Positions 17,439 to 26,654 of a DNA stretch of 64,000 nt are shown piece by piece. Position numbers and translations under genes: made by a program. The stretch is from Competibacter_A sp002352125 (GTDB lineage Bacteria; Pseudomonadota; Gammaproteobacteria; Competibacterales; Competibacteraceae), in contig DAOROA010000012.1 of the NCBI GenBank assembly GCA_035441325.1, positions 20,022 to 84,021 of the forward strand. Direction: 5' to 3'. Under the pieces are notes generated by a model. That model saw nothing but the letters and a program-made list of their open reading frames with translations. It did no database searches and was not told where the DNA came from. Every line of letters begins with the position of its first letter. Position 1 is the first letter of the stretch.

Positions 17439-19472
17439 ATGAGCAATCGACCCCGTTTGCTGTTCACGCCGATGAAGATCGGGAGCATCACGCTCAAAAA
17501 CCGGATCGTGTTCTCGGCGCACCTTACCAACTACGCCCAAGACTTCATGCCGAGCGAGCGGCATCTGTTCTATTACCGCGAGCGGGCGCGCGGCGGCGCC
17601 GGCCTGATCATCACCGAAGAGCAATCGACCCACCCGACCGATCACCCCTACGAAAAGCTGATTCACGCCTTTCATCGCCGGGTCATTCCTCATTATCGCC
17701 GGATCACGGCGGCGGTCCACGCCGAAGACGTGCCGATCCTGGCCCAGATCAACCACAACGGGGGGCAGGGTAGCGGCATGTTTACCCGGCTGCCGGCCTG
17801 GGCGCCGTCGGCGCTCGCCGATCCGCTGTTTCGCGAAGTCGCCAAGGCGGTCGAGCACGAGGACATTCTCGAAATCATCCGGGGTTACGCGCGCGTGGCC
17901 GCTTACACCCGCGAAGGCGGTTTCGACGGGGTGGAACTGCAATGTTCCCATTCCTCCATCGTCCGCCAATTCCTATCGCGCAACACCAACCACCGCACCG
18001 ACGAATACGGCGGCGCTCTGGAAAACCGCGCCCGGCTGCTACGGGAGATCGTCGCCGCCATCCGCAACGAAGTCGGCCGCGATTACGTCATCAGCGTCCG
18101 GCTGTGCGGCGACGAGTTGATCCCGGCCGGCATCACCCTCGACGAGGCGGTAGCCGTGGCCCAGATTCTGGAGCAAGACGGCCAGATCGACCTGATCAAT
18201 ACCAGCATCGGCACCGCTACCCAAACTCTGTACATGATCGAAGCCTCGATGCGGATCCGGCCGGATTACGCGCTGTTCATCCCGTCCGCCATCCGCAAGG
18301 CGGTGCGGCTGCCGGTCATCGGCGTCGGCCGCATCAAGGATCCCATTCAGGCGGAGCGCATCCTGCAAGAAGGCCATGCCGATCTGGTGGGCATCGTGCG
18401 CGGCCAGATCGCCGATCCCGAGTTCGCCCGCAAGGCGCGGGAAAACCGGGCCGACGATATCCGCCTTTGCCTGTCCTGCAACCAGGAATGCGTGGGCCGG
18501 ATGGGCCTCAACCGCTGGATGGGCTGCATCGAAAATCCGGCGACCGGCCAGGAAAGACACTACGGGGTTGGCACCCTGCAACCCGTCGCGACCCCCAAGC
18601 GGGTGACGGTCATCGGCGGCGGTCCCGCCGGGCTCAAGGCCGCTACCGTGGTCGCCCGGCGCGGCCACCGCGTGACCCTGCTGGAAAAGGAATCGCGGTT
18701 GGGCGGGCAGGTGGTGTGGGCGGTGCGAGTTGCCAACCGGGCCGAGTTCGGCGACATCGTCCGCAACCTGCTGCACGAGGTCGAGCAACTGGGCATCGAG
18801 GTGCAAACCGGCGTCACCGCCACGGCGGAATCGGTGCTGGCCGCCAAGCCGGAAGCGGTGATCGTCGCGACCGGCTCGGTTCCCGACCGCTCCGCCATCC
18901 CCGGCAGCGACGGTCCCAGCGTCGCGGACGTAGTCGATATCCTGTCTGGCCGGATCAAGCCGGGCCGCAAGGTGCTGATCGTGGACCGGCTGGGTTTCCA
19001 CGAAGCCACCAGCGTGGCCGAGTATCTGGCCGAGCAAGGTTGCGCGGTGGAGGTGGTGACCCCAACCCTGTACGTCGGCCAGGACCTGGGGGTTACGCTC
19101 GATCTGGAAAACTGGTACCGCCAAGCCCGGCGCTTGGGTATCCGCTGCACCCCCAACCATTCGGTGCTGAGCATCGAGAACGGCGCGGTCACGGCCTTGC
19201 ACAACTACAGCGGCCAGATGGTGACCTTTCCCGAGGTGGACACCGTGGTGCTGGCGATCCACCGCCGGGCCGACGACGGCTTGTACCGGGAGCTGAAAGC
19301 CGAGCGAGCGCGTGCCGACCACTTGTTGCAGCAAGTGCGCGAGGTCGATGAGCCGATGTACGAAAAACTGAAAGGCAAGGTGCCGGATCTCTATCGGATC
19401 GGCGATTGCGTGGCGCCGCGCCGGGCGCACGCCGCTATCCTCGAAGGCGAACGGGTCGGGAGGAGGGTGTAA
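17439..19472 (+). CDS. Mycofactocin-system FadH/OYE-family oxidoreductase 2
   Basis: 677 residues with the same two-part architecture as its upstream paralogue: FMN barrel (QINHNGGQGSGMF; NHRTDEYGGALENRARL), then a complete 4Fe-4S motif LCLSCNQECVGRMG with a fourth Cys in WMGCIENPATG (about residues 344-365), then FAD/NAD(P) domain (VTVIGGGPAGLKAATVV, near 388). It begins one base after the previous stop. Likely a flavin/iron-sulfur reductase that moves electrons between a nicotinamide and another carrier. Confidence 0.9.
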   Translation: MSNRPRLLFTPMKIGSITLKNRIVFSAHLTNYAQDFMPSERHLFYYRERARGGAGLIITEEQSTHPTDHPYEKLIHAFHRRVIPHYRRITAAVHAEDVPILAQINHNGGQGSGMFTRLPAWAPSALADPLFREVAKAVEHEDILEIIRGYARVAAYTREGGFDGVELQCSHSSIVRQFLSRNTNHRTDEYGGALENRARLLREIVAAIRNEVGRDYVISVRLCGDELIPAGITLDEAVAVAQILEQDGQIDLINTSIGTATQTLYMIEASMRIRPDYALFIPSAIRKAVRLPVIGVGRIKDPIQAERILQEGHADLVGIVRGQIADPEFARKARENRADDIRLCLSCNQECVGRMGLNRWMGCIENPATGQERHYGVGTLQPVATPKRVTVIGGGPAGLKAATVVARRGHRVTLLEKESRLGGQVVWAVRVANRAEFGDIVRNLLHEVEQLGIEVQTGVTATAESVLAAKPEAVIVATGSVPDRSAIPGSDGPSVADVVDILSGRIKPGRKVLIVDRLGFHEATSVAEYLAEQGCAVEVVTPTLYVGQDLGVTLDLENWYRQARRLGIRCTPNHSVLSIENGAVTALHNYSGQMVTFPEVDTVVLAIHRRADDGLYRELKAERARADHLLQQVREVDEPMYEKLKGKVPDLYRIGDCVAPRRAHAAILEGERVGRRV

Positions 19473-20558
19473 ATGGACAAAGCGTTGGCAGTCATCGCCG
19501 AAAGCCTGCACGGCGAGCTGACGCTCGCCAGCCTGGAATGCGTCGAAGAAGGCCGCGAGATCGCCGACCGGCTGGGCGTGCGGGTACGGGCTATTCTGTG
19601 CGGCCACGATGTGGCGCCGCTGGCGGAAACCCTGGCCGCTCACGGGGCCGACGCGGTTACGGTGGTGGAGCACGAGGCGCTGGCCCAGTTCAGCGCCGAC
19701 GGTTGGCTTCAGGCGCTGGAGCCGGCATTGCTCGGCGTCCGTCCGGCGTTGTTGCTGGCCCCGGACAGCGGTCAAGCGCGCGCTTGGCTGCCCCGGCTGG
19801 CCGCGCGCTGGCGGTTGCCGCTGGTCGGCTGCTGCATTCGGGTCGGCATCGCCGGCGACGGCTATCCCGAGGTGGTTCGCTACACCTACGGCGGCGCCTG
19901 CCAGGAACGGTTGGTCTGGCCTTACGCCACGCTGGTGTGCGCTTTGCTGGCGCCCGGCGTGCGCGGCGTGGGCGCGCCCCGGCGCGAGCGGGCCGCAGAG
20001 GTCGAGGTTTTGCGCCCGGAGCTCGATCCTGCCCGTTTCCGCGATCGCACGCTGCGCACGCTGCCGGCCGATCCGCGCACGGTGGATTTGAGCGAGGCCG
20101 AGCGGATCGTTTCCGGTGGTTTCGGCGCCGGCGGGTCGTCCGGCATGGCGCTGCTGCGACGGCTGGCGGAACGGATGGGCGCCGCGCTCGGCGGTACTCG
20201 GGTCGCGGCGGATCGCGGTTGGCTGGAGGCGGATCGCTTCATCGGTTCCACCGGCAAGATCGTCGCCCCGAAACTGTACATGGCGTTCGGCGTGTCGGGC
20301 GCCGGCCAACATTTGGCTGGCATCACCGACAGCGAGTGGGTCGTGGCCGTCAACAGCGACCGTACCGCACCTCTCCTGAAGCGGGCGGATCTGGGTGTGG
20401 TGGGCGATCTGCACCAGATTCTGCCGTGCCTGCTCGATCGATTGGAGGCGCTTGCTCTTTCGGAAGTTTCCTCCGGCGGCGGATTGTCGGACGCTGCCGC
20501 GCCAGCCTTGGCCACTACCACCGATCCCGTGTCGAGGGTCGCGGAGGTTTCGCGATGA
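19473..20558 (+). CDS. etfA: Electron transfer flavoprotein alpha subunit, mycofactocin-associated (FixB-like)
   Basis: 361 residues. The N-terminal ETF domain is divergent; the C-terminal FAD-binding domain is clear: GSTGKIVAPKLYMAFGVSGAGQHLAGI (about residues 262-288), with KRADLGVVGDLHQILPCL at the end. It starts directly at the end of the previous gene and its stop overlaps the fixC start (ATGA at 20555). Together with FixC, FixX and EtfB it should form a complex carrying electrons from a dehydrogenase to quinone. Confidence 0.9.
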   Translation: MDKALAVIAESLHGELTLASLECVEEGREIADRLGVRVRAILCGHDVAPLAETLAAHGADAVTVVEHEALAQFSADGWLQALEPALLGVRPALLLAPDSGQARAWLPRLAARWRLPLVGCCIRVGIAGDGYPEVVRYTYGGACQERLVWPYATLVCALLAPGVRGVGAPRRERAAEVEVLRPELDPARFRDRTLRTLPADPRTVDLSEAERIVSGGFGAGGSSGMALLRRLAERMGAALGGTRVAADRGWLEADRFIGSTGKIVAPKLYMAFGVSGAGQHLAGITDSEWVVAVNSDRTAPLLKRADLGVVGDLHQILPCLLDRLEALALSEVSSGGGLSDAAAPALATTTDPVSRVAEVSR

Positions 20559-21883
20559 GTGCATCTATTCCCAGCGAATCGTTCGATGTCATCGTCGTCG
20601 GCGCGGGACCCGCCGGCAGCACCGCCGCGCTGCTCTGCGCTCGCGCCGGGCTTAAGGTGCTGCTGCTGGAGCGCGGCGAATACGCCGGTGCCAAGAATGT
20701 CTCCGGTGCGGCGTTTTACGGCAGCGCCATTCTCGACGAGCTGATTCCCAACTGGTGGGAGCAAGCGCCGGTCGAGCGCTATATCTGCCGGCGCGACATT
20801 GCCTTCATGTCGCCCACCACCAGCGTCGCGCTCGATTTTCATTGCGCCGGTACGGGCTACACCACGCCGCCCTACAACGGTTTTACCGTGCTGCGGCCGC
20901 GTTTCGACCGCTGGCTGGCTGCGCAGGCCGAAGCGGCCGGTGCTTTTTTGCTGACCTCGACGGTGGTGGACGACGTGCTGCGCGAAAACGGCCGGGTGGC
21001 CGGGGTCCGGGTACGCCGCGAGCAGGGCGAGATTCGCGGCAAGGTGGTCATCGCCTGCGATGGCGTCAACTCCTTCCTGGCCAAGAAAGTCGGGTTGCAA
21101 CGCGAATTTCATCCTCACGAGCTGTCCCTGGGGGTCAAGGAAGTGCTAGGTCTGGACCCGGCGATCATCGAGGATCGCTTTCGCCTGTCCGGCGACGAAG
21201 GTATCGCGTTCGAGTATCTGGGCGCGATCACCGAGACCGTGCACGGTGGCGCGTTTCTCTACACCAACCGGGATTCGTTGTCGCTGGGCGTGATCGGTCA
21301 AGTGTCGTCCTTGGTGGAGCAACGCAAGCGGCCTTACGAGCTGCTGGAGCGGTTCAAGGCCCATCCGGCGGTGGCGCCACTGGTGCGCGGCGCCAAGCTG
21401 CGGGAGTATTCGGCCCATTTGATTCCGGAAAGCGGCTGGACCATGAAGCCGACCCTGTACACCGACGGCATGCTGGTGGCCGGCGATGCCGCTGGTTTCT
21501 GCCTGGCCGCTGGGCTGTATCTGGAGGGGATGAACTACGCCATGCAATCGGGTCTGGCGGCGGCGGAAACCGCCGTCGAAGCCTGTCGCCAGAACCGTTT
21601 TTCCGCCCGCGCCTTGAGCGCCTACCGGAAAAATCTGAAGCGGCGCAACGTCTCCACCGACTTTCGGGCCTACCGGCACGCGCCGGCCTTCGTCAACAGC
21701 GCCCGCTTGCAAAACCTCTATCCCGAAGTCATCGCTCACGGCATGGAGCAACTGTTCCGGGTAGACGGCGGCCCCAAGCGGAAAATCCTGCCGCTGGCCC
21801 GCCGTCTGGTGCGCCAATTTCAAATCAAACCGGGCGATCTGTTGCGGGACGGCTATCGCCTGGCGAGGGCTTATCTATGGTGA
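20555..21883 (+). CDS. fixC: FixC-like ETF:quinone oxidoreductase, flavoprotein part
   Basis: 442 residues. FAD-binding VVGAGPAGSTAALLCARAGL at the N terminus, GAKNVSGAAFY, a second FAD segment LVAGDAAGFCLAAGLYLEGMNYAM, and quinone-oxidoreductase-type C terminus. It lacks the C-terminal ferredoxin domain of full ETF-QO, which is supplied in trans by fixX directly downstream. The start is the ATG in MSASIPSESFDVIVVG, four-base overlap with etfA. Confidence 0.92.
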   Translation: MSASIPSESFDVIVVGAGPAGSTAALLCARAGLKVLLLERGEYAGAKNVSGAAFYGSAILDELIPNWWEQAPVERYICRRDIAFMSPTTSVALDFHCAGTGYTTPPYNGFTVLRPRFDRWLAAQAEAAGAFLLTSTVVDDVLRENGRVAGVRVRREQGEIRGKVVIACDGVNSFLAKKVGLQREFHPHELSLGVKEVLGLDPAIIEDRFRLSGDEGIAFEYLGAITETVHGGAFLYTNRDSLSLGVIGQVSSLVEQRKRPYELLERFKAHPAVAPLVRGAKLREYSAHLIPESGWTMKPTLYTDGMLVAGDAAGFCLAAGLYLEGMNYAMQSGLAAAETAVEACRQNRFSARALSAYRKNLKRRNVSTDFRAYRHAPAFVNSARLQNLYPEVIAHGMEQLFRVDGGPKRKILPLARRLVRQFQIKPGDLLRDGYRLARAYLW

Positions 21884-22164
21884 TGACCACCCACGAAGAG
21901 AAGATGCGCACGGTGCGCTTTCGGGTGGCGGCGACTCCCCATATCGTTGTCGACTCGTCGGTCTGCCGCGCCGGCTGCACGCTGCACGCCTGCGTTTACG
22001 TTTGCCCCGCCAATCTGTTCGTGCCGCTGGACGATGGCGGCATCCTGTTCAACTACGAACAGTGCTTCGAGTGCGGCACTTGCTATGTCGCCTGTAACCA
22101 AGAAGGGGCCATCCGCTGGTCCTACCCGGACGGCGGTTACGGGGTCACGTTCCGGGAATCCTGA
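21877..22164 (+). CDS. fixX: FixX-like ferredoxin
   Basis: 95 residues. Cysteines are arranged as CRAGCTLHACVYVCPANLF and CFECGTCYVACNQEGA, the FixX/ETF-QO ferredoxin pattern for one or more iron-sulfur clusters. The ATG overlaps the fixC stop by seven bases; the second ATG at 21883 is an alternative. It completes the ETF:quinone oxidoreductase with FixC. Confidence 0.92.
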   Translation: MVMTTHEEKMRTVRFRVAATPHIVVDSSVCRAGCTLHACVYVCPANLFVPLDDGGILFNYEQCFECGTCYVACNQEGAIRWSYPDGGYGVTFRES

Positions 22165-22194
22165 GCAGCCTGGACCTATCGAGCGGAGCGCGCC

Positions 22195-23073
22195 ATGCAC
22201 ATCGCCGTTTGCCTCAAATACGTTCCCGATCCGAGCACGGTCGAAGTGGATCCACTGACCGGTGCGATCGACGAAGGCCGCATGTTGTATATGATCAACC
22301 CGGCCGACGAAAGCGCCTTGGAGCTGGCGCTGCGGTTGCGGCCGCCGCACGGAGCCGTGACCGTCCTCAGCGTTGGTCCGGCCGAGGCGGATGCACTGTT
22401 GCGGGACGCGCTGGCGGCGGGCGCCGACCACGCCGCTCGGGTGTGGGATGCCGCACTCGGCCCGATCAAACCGGCGATCACCAGCATCCTGCTGGCGGCC
22501 GCGCTGCGGGTGGTCGGCCTGCCGGACCTGGTGCTGTGCGGCGGGCACAGCGCGGATCGCGGTTCCGGCACGGTCCCCGCCTTGCTGGCCGAGCATCTCG
22601 ATTGGCCGGCGCTTACCGACGTGACGCAGTTCGAAATCGATGCGGGACAGGCACTGGTCCAGCGCCGGCTGGCGCGCGGGGCTCGCGCCGAAAGCGAGGT
22701 TCGGTTGCCGGCCGTTCTCGGCTTGGACGTGGACAGGATCCGGTTGCGCCAGGCCAGTCTGCCCAGTCTGATGCGGGCCAAGCATGCGCCGATTCCGCTG
22801 TACGGGCTGGATGCCTTGGATTTATCGCCCCAAGACTTGCGCTTTCCGGCGATGACCCTGCACGAGATCATGCCGCCGCGCCCGCGCGCGCGGGTTCTGT
22901 TCGCGCCCGATTCCGCCGGCTCGGTCGAAGAGCGGATCGGCCAGATTCTATCCGCCGGCATAGCCGGCAGATCGGGCAAAATTCTGGAGGGTGGGACGGT
23001 GGAACAGCAAGCCGACGCTATCGTGCAGTTTCTGCTCGAACACGGCTTTCTGGAACGGCGGATCGAATCATGA
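22195..23073 (+). CDS. etfB: Electron transfer flavoprotein beta subunit, mycofactocin-associated (FixA-like)
   Basis: 292 residues, starting MHIAVCLKYVPDPSTVEVD as ETF beta subunits do. An AMP/FAD-type loop appears in LVLCGGHSADRGSGTVPALLAEHLDWPAL (about residues 102-130), followed by RLPAVLGL and a C-terminal AKHAPI segment. The partner of EtfA at 19473, separated by fixC and fixX. The stop overlaps the mftE start (ATGA at 23070). Confidence 0.9.
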   Translation: MHIAVCLKYVPDPSTVEVDPLTGAIDEGRMLYMINPADESALELALRLRPPHGAVTVLSVGPAEADALLRDALAAGADHAARVWDAALGPIKPAITSILLAAALRVVGLPDLVLCGGHSADRGSGTVPALLAEHLDWPALTDVTQFEIDAGQALVQRRLARGARAESEVRLPAVLGLDVDRIRLRQASLPSLMRAKHAPIPLYGLDALDLSPQDLRFPAMTLHEIMPPRPRARVLFAPDSAGSVEERIGQILSAGIAGRSGKILEGGTVEQQADAIVQFLLEHGFLERRIES

Positions 23074-23849
23074 AGCGACTGGCCGAACTGACTTGGCCGG
23101 AAGTGGCCGAGGCGGTGGCTGCCGGTGCGACCACGGTGATCTTACCGCTGGGCGCCACCGAGCAGCACGGTCCCCATCTGCCGCTCGGCACCGATACCGT
23201 GCGCGCGGTGGCGCTGGCCGAGCGGCTGGCCGAGCGTTTGCCGGTACTGGTGGCGCCCGTCCTGCCCGTCGGCTGTTCCGACGAGCACGGCGGTTTTGCC
23301 GGTCTGTTGGGTTTGGACGCCGAGACGCTGGCGGCGGTGATCGCGGATTGCGCGCACCGCATGGCCGGCTGGGGTGTGCGACGCTTGGTGGTGCTGTCCG
23401 CGCATGGCGGTAACGGCCGGGCGCTGGCGCTGGCGGCAGCGCGGTTGCGGCGAGAATTGCCCGAACTGGCGTTGTGGATTCCCGATGCCGCGACCGTCTG
23501 CGGTGAGGCCGTGCGGACCGTCGCGGCGCTGGACGGTATCCCGTTCACCGCCGTGGGTCTGCACGCGGGCGAAGGCGAAACCTCGGAGCTGCTGCGGCTG
23601 TGTCCGGAGCAGGTGCGCATGGATCGGGCGGCGCCGGACTATACCGGCGACATGGATGAGGGACTGGCTCGACTGGTCGCGGCCGGCACGCGGGCGCTGG
23701 CCGCTAGCGGCGTGGTGGGCGATCCGCGGCCCGCGGAGGCGGACCGGGGGGAGCGTTATCTGGCGGCGCAAGCCGCGTGCTACGAGGCAGCGCTGGCCGC
23801 GCTGTTGGCCGCTGAGCCGGCGGCCCGTGCCGCGAGCACCGGCGCATGA
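23070..23849 (+). CDS. mftE: Mycofactocin precursor peptidase MftE (creatininase family)
   Basis: 259 residues. Creatininase-fold metal site: LPLGATEQHGPHLPLGTDT near residues 25-42 (Glu and His ligands), DEHGGFAGLLG near 72, HGGNGRAL near 111, and GLHAGEGETSELL near 168. MftE releases the modified Val-Tyr part of MftA as a small cyclic product with a residual Gly. Four-base overlaps with etfB upstream and mftF downstream show translational coupling. Confidence 0.95.
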   Translation: MKRLAELTWPEVAEAVAAGATTVILPLGATEQHGPHLPLGTDTVRAVALAERLAERLPVLVAPVLPVGCSDEHGGFAGLLGLDAETLAAVIADCAHRMAGWGVRRLVVLSAHGGNGRALALAAARLRRELPELALWIPDAATVCGEAVRTVAALDGIPFTAVGLHAGEGETSELLRLCPEQVRMDRAAPDYTGDMDEGLARLVAAGTRALAASGVVGDPRPAEADRGERYLAAQAACYEAALAALLAAEPAARAASTGA

Positions 23850-25387
23850 TGCCGACGATCCAGGCTGCGACTTTTGAGCAGTTCCGCGATCCCGACGGCG
23901 ATGCAGCGGCCGCGTCGGCGGATTTGCCGGTGCCGCAGCCTGCGCGCTACGCCTTGCAGCCGGGCCTATCGGTCCGCATCGATGCGCGGGGCGGCGTCTT
24001 GCTTTGTCTGCGGCCGTTGTGGGCGTTGCGTTTGAACCAGCGGGCGACGGTGTTGCTCGCTGCCTTGCAGCGGCCGTGCAGCGTTGCCGAACTCGCGAAG
24101 ACCGGTTCCGACCCGGCGCCAGCCGACATCACCGCCTTTTTGGATGGATTGTGGCGTCGCCGGTTGCTGGTTTGGTATCCGCCAATTCCCGTGTTCTGGC
24201 CCAAGGTATCGATCATCGTGCCGGCGCGCGGCCGCCCGGCGGCAACCCGCTGCTGCGTGCAATCCCTGCTGGCGCTGGACTATCCCGCCGACTGTCGCGA
24301 GATCATCGTGGTGGACGATGCCTCGACGCCACCGCTGGCGTCGGTGCTGCGGGATTTGCCGGTTACCCTGCTGCGCCAAGAACGCAACATCGGTCAATCC
24401 GCCGCGCGCAACCTCGCGGCGGCGGTAGCGACCGGAACGGTACTGGCGTTTACCGACAACGACTGCGTGGCGGAGCCGGACTGGCTGCGCGCACTCGTCC
24501 CCTATTTTGCGGATCCGGAAATTGCCATCGTCGGCGGCCGGGTCGTCGCGCCGGCTGCCCGGGGCGCGGTCGCGGCGTTTGAGGCGGTACGTTCGCCGCT
24601 GGACATGGGCGCGGTCGCGGCGGAAGTGACCCCGACGGCAGCCGTGTCTTATCTGCCGACCTGCAATCTGCTGGTGCGACGCGATGCGTTACGGGCTCAA
24701 GGCGGCTTCGATGCGACCTTGCGAGTGGGCGAGGACGTGGATTTCATCTGGCGCGTCCTGCGTGCCGGCTCGCGTGCCCGGTATGTGCCAGAGGGCCGGA
24801 TCGTGCACGATCATCGGGTGCGATGGGGCGATTGGCTGAGTCGCCGTGCCGATTACGGCTCTTCCGAAGCAATCTTGCAGCAGCGTCACCCGGAAAGCCG
24901 GCGCCTGATGCCGATGCCGACCGTCGGCCTGCTGACGCTGGCGGCGGTCGCGCTGATGCCTTGGCTCGGGGCGGCGGCATTGTGGTTGGAGGTGGTAGCC
25001 GTCGCCCTGTTCGGTGCGGAACTGCTCGGGAAGCGGCGCAAGCTACGACGGCTGGCGGTCGAGCTATCGGTTGGCCGCATCGCCGCCGCGCTGGGCCGGG
25101 AGCATGCGGCGGCGCTTTACCACCTGAGCGCCAACGCGGTCCGCTATTACGGTTTCCCGCTGCTCGCCGTTGGGCTGGCGTGGCCCGGTTTGCTGGCGGC
25201 GGTGGTTCCGCTGCTGGCGGTCGCGCCGCTGACGGATTACCGCCGCCTGCAACCCCGGCTATCGTGGCCGGCGTTCGTCGGCTTGTACTGGCTGGAGCTA
25301 GCCGCTTACCAGCTCGGAATCTGGCGCGGTTGCTGGCGGTGGCGCACCTTGCGTCCGCTACTGCCGCGTCTGTGCTGGCGGCGCTGA
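23846..25387 (+). CDS. mftF: Mycofactocin glycosyltransferase MftF
   Basis: 513 residues. Family 2 glycosyltransferase core in residues 115-330: VSIIVPARGRPAATRCCVQSL, the metal site FTDNDCV near 204, and VGEDVDFIWRVLRAG near 295. An N-terminal MftF-specific region precedes it (about 110 residues), and hydrophobic segments near residues 355-470 probably form membrane helices. MftF adds a glucose chain to mycofactocin. Its presence implies this organism makes glycosylated mycofactocin. The start overlaps mftE by four bases. Confidence 0.93.
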   Translation: MMPTIQAATFEQFRDPDGDAAAASADLPVPQPARYALQPGLSVRIDARGGVLLCLRPLWALRLNQRATVLLAALQRPCSVAELAKTGSDPAPADITAFLDGLWRRRLLVWYPPIPVFWPKVSIIVPARGRPAATRCCVQSLLALDYPADCREIIVVDDASTPPLASVLRDLPVTLLRQERNIGQSAARNLAAAVATGTVLAFTDNDCVAEPDWLRALVPYFADPEIAIVGGRVVAPAARGAVAAFEAVRSPLDMGAVAAEVTPTAAVSYLPTCNLLVRRDALRAQGGFDATLRVGEDVDFIWRVLRAGSRARYVPEGRIVHDHRVRWGDWLSRRADYGSSEAILQQRHPESRRLMPMPTVGLLTLAAVALMPWLGAAALWLEVVAVALFGAELLGKRRKLRRLAVELSVGRIAAALGREHAAALYHLSANAVRYYGFPLLAVGLAWPGLLAAVVPLLAVAPLTDYRRLQPRLSWPAFVGLYWLELAAYQLGIWRGCWRWRTLRPLLPRLCWRR

Positions 25388-25490
25388 TGCCGGGGAGGCG
25401 ATGCAATCCATCGTGATTCGAGCCCCGCGACCGGCTGACGGCGCCACCTTCTTACCTCTGCGATTAATCAACCCCAAGGAGATCACTGCC

Positions 25491-25679
25491 ATGTATATTC
25501 CTGTCGAACAACGCCCGGCAATGCCTGCGCAACCGCTTCCGCCCACGGTGGCCATTCCTGTCCCGCCGACCGAAAACGTCGCAGCCCGGCGGATCGAGCC
25601 AGCGGTTGAGCCGCCCCGGATCACCGAAGAGTTGCTGATCGAGGAGGTCAGCATCGATGGGATGTGCGGCGTCTACTGA
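25491..25679 (+). CDS. mftA: Mycofactocin precursor peptide MftA (long leader)
   Basis: 62-residue precursor. The C terminus ITEELLIEEVSIDGMCGVY is the MftA signature; the final Val-Tyr becomes mycofactocin, and the acidic L-I-E-E-V segment is recognised by MftB. Start ATG 25491 has AAGGAG at 25476-25481. The first 40 residues are unusual: 12 prolines (PVEQRPAMPAQPLPP, PVPP), where actinobacterial MftA peptides are only about 30 residues in all. An upstream in-frame ATG at 25401 would add 30 more residues but lacks a ribosome site. The long leader could be an added docking or stability element; that is inference. Confidence 0.97.
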   Translation: MYIPVEQRPAMPAQPLPPTVAIPVPPTENVAARRIEPAVEPPRITEELLIEEVSIDGMCGVY

Positions 25680-25700
25680 CGCGACATAAGCATACCTCGC

Positions 25701-25723
25701 CCACCGGCGAAAAACGGCGGTGG
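25701..25723 (+). other. mRNA hairpin just downstream of mftA
   Basis: CCACCG (25701-25706) pairs with CGGTGG (25718-25723) around an 11-base A-rich loop, 21 bases after the mftA stop. No T-run follows, so it is not a classical terminator. It could protect the mftA message or lower read-through into the SDR gene, since precursor peptides are often needed in excess. Confidence 0.4.
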
Positions 25724-25844
25724 TGCAATTGTGGCCGAAACCTGAAACCGATCCCGTCCGGTTCGTGTGGAGCCGGACGGTTGCGCTGCCCTGTCGGGCA
25801 TTGCCGGCGGCGTGCGGCCTAACCAAGCGTGGAGAAACGGTACG

Positions 25845-26654
25845 ATGGGCAAACTGGAAGGTAAGGTCGCGCTGATTACCGGGGCGGGACGCGGTCAGGG
25901 CCGGGCGCACGCCGTGCTGATGGCCCGCGAGGGGGCCGACATCGCGGCGCTGGACATTTGCCGCGATCTCCCTTACCCGCGCTATTCGCTGGCGGGCCGC
26001 AGCGATCTGGAGGAAACAGCCAGCCAGGTACGCGCACTCGGCCGCCGGGCCTTGGAGCTGGTCGCCGACGTGCGCGACAGCGCGGCGATGGCCGCTGCCG
26101 TCGCCGAAACGGTCGCCGCGTTCGGGCACATCGATATTCTGGTCTGCAACGCCGGCATCGCCGATATGGCCTTGACCTGGGACATCACCGAGGAATGGTG
26201 GGATATCATGCTCGATGTCAACCTCAAGGGTTACTGGCTGGCGGTGAAATACGTGGTACCACAGATGCTGGCGCAAGGAACCGGCGGCAGCATCGTCATG
26301 ACCTCATCGGTCGCCGGTTTGCGCGGGGAGCCGGGGATGGCGCACTACTGCGCCTCGAAATGGGGGGTGATCGGCTTGGCCCACGCGCTGGCGCAGGAAC
26401 TGGCACCGCATCACATCACCGTCAATACGCTGCATCCCACCGCCGTGAACACCGACATCATTCCCGGCATGGCGCAGGCCGCCGACATGGCCACCGAAGA
26501 TCTGATCGAGTTCATCCGCCACGGCAATGCTTTGCCGGTCAAGCTGATCGAAGCGGAAGATGTTGCCAACGCCGCGCTCTGGCTAGTTTCGGACGAGGCG
26601 CGCTACGTGACTGGACAAAAACTCTCCATCGACGCCGGGAGGATGCTGAAATGA
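25845..26654 (+). CDS. Mycofactocin-coupled SDR-family oxidoreductase
   Basis: 269-residue short-chain dehydrogenase: cofactor motif TGAGRGQGRAHA at residues 12-23, structural motif NAGIADMAL, catalytic Ser in MTSSVAG, and YCASK with the Tyr and Lys. Between the first two beta strands it carries an insertion (LDICRDLPYPRYSLAGRSDL), the hallmark of mycofactocin-coupled SDRs that trap NAD and therefore need mycofactocin as acceptor. It lies between mftA and mftB, and its stop overlaps the mftB start. Confidence 0.93.
   Translation: MGKLEGKVALITGAGRGQGRAHAVLMAREGADIAALDICRDLPYPRYSLAGRSDLEETASQVRALGRRALELVADVRDSAAMAAAVAETVAAFGHIDILVCNAGIADMALTWDITEEWWDIMLDVNLKGYWLAVKYVVPQMLAQGTGGSIVMTSSVAGLRGEPGMAHYCASKWGVIGLAHALAQELAPHHITVNTLHPTAVNTDIIPGMAQAADMATEDLIEFIRHGNALPVKLIEAEDVANAALWLVSDEARYVTGQKLSIDAGRMLK

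Noticed and set aside
18039..20564. 841-residue minus-strand ORF
   Set aside because: Antisense shadow of the OYE and etfA genes, created by high GC at third positions.
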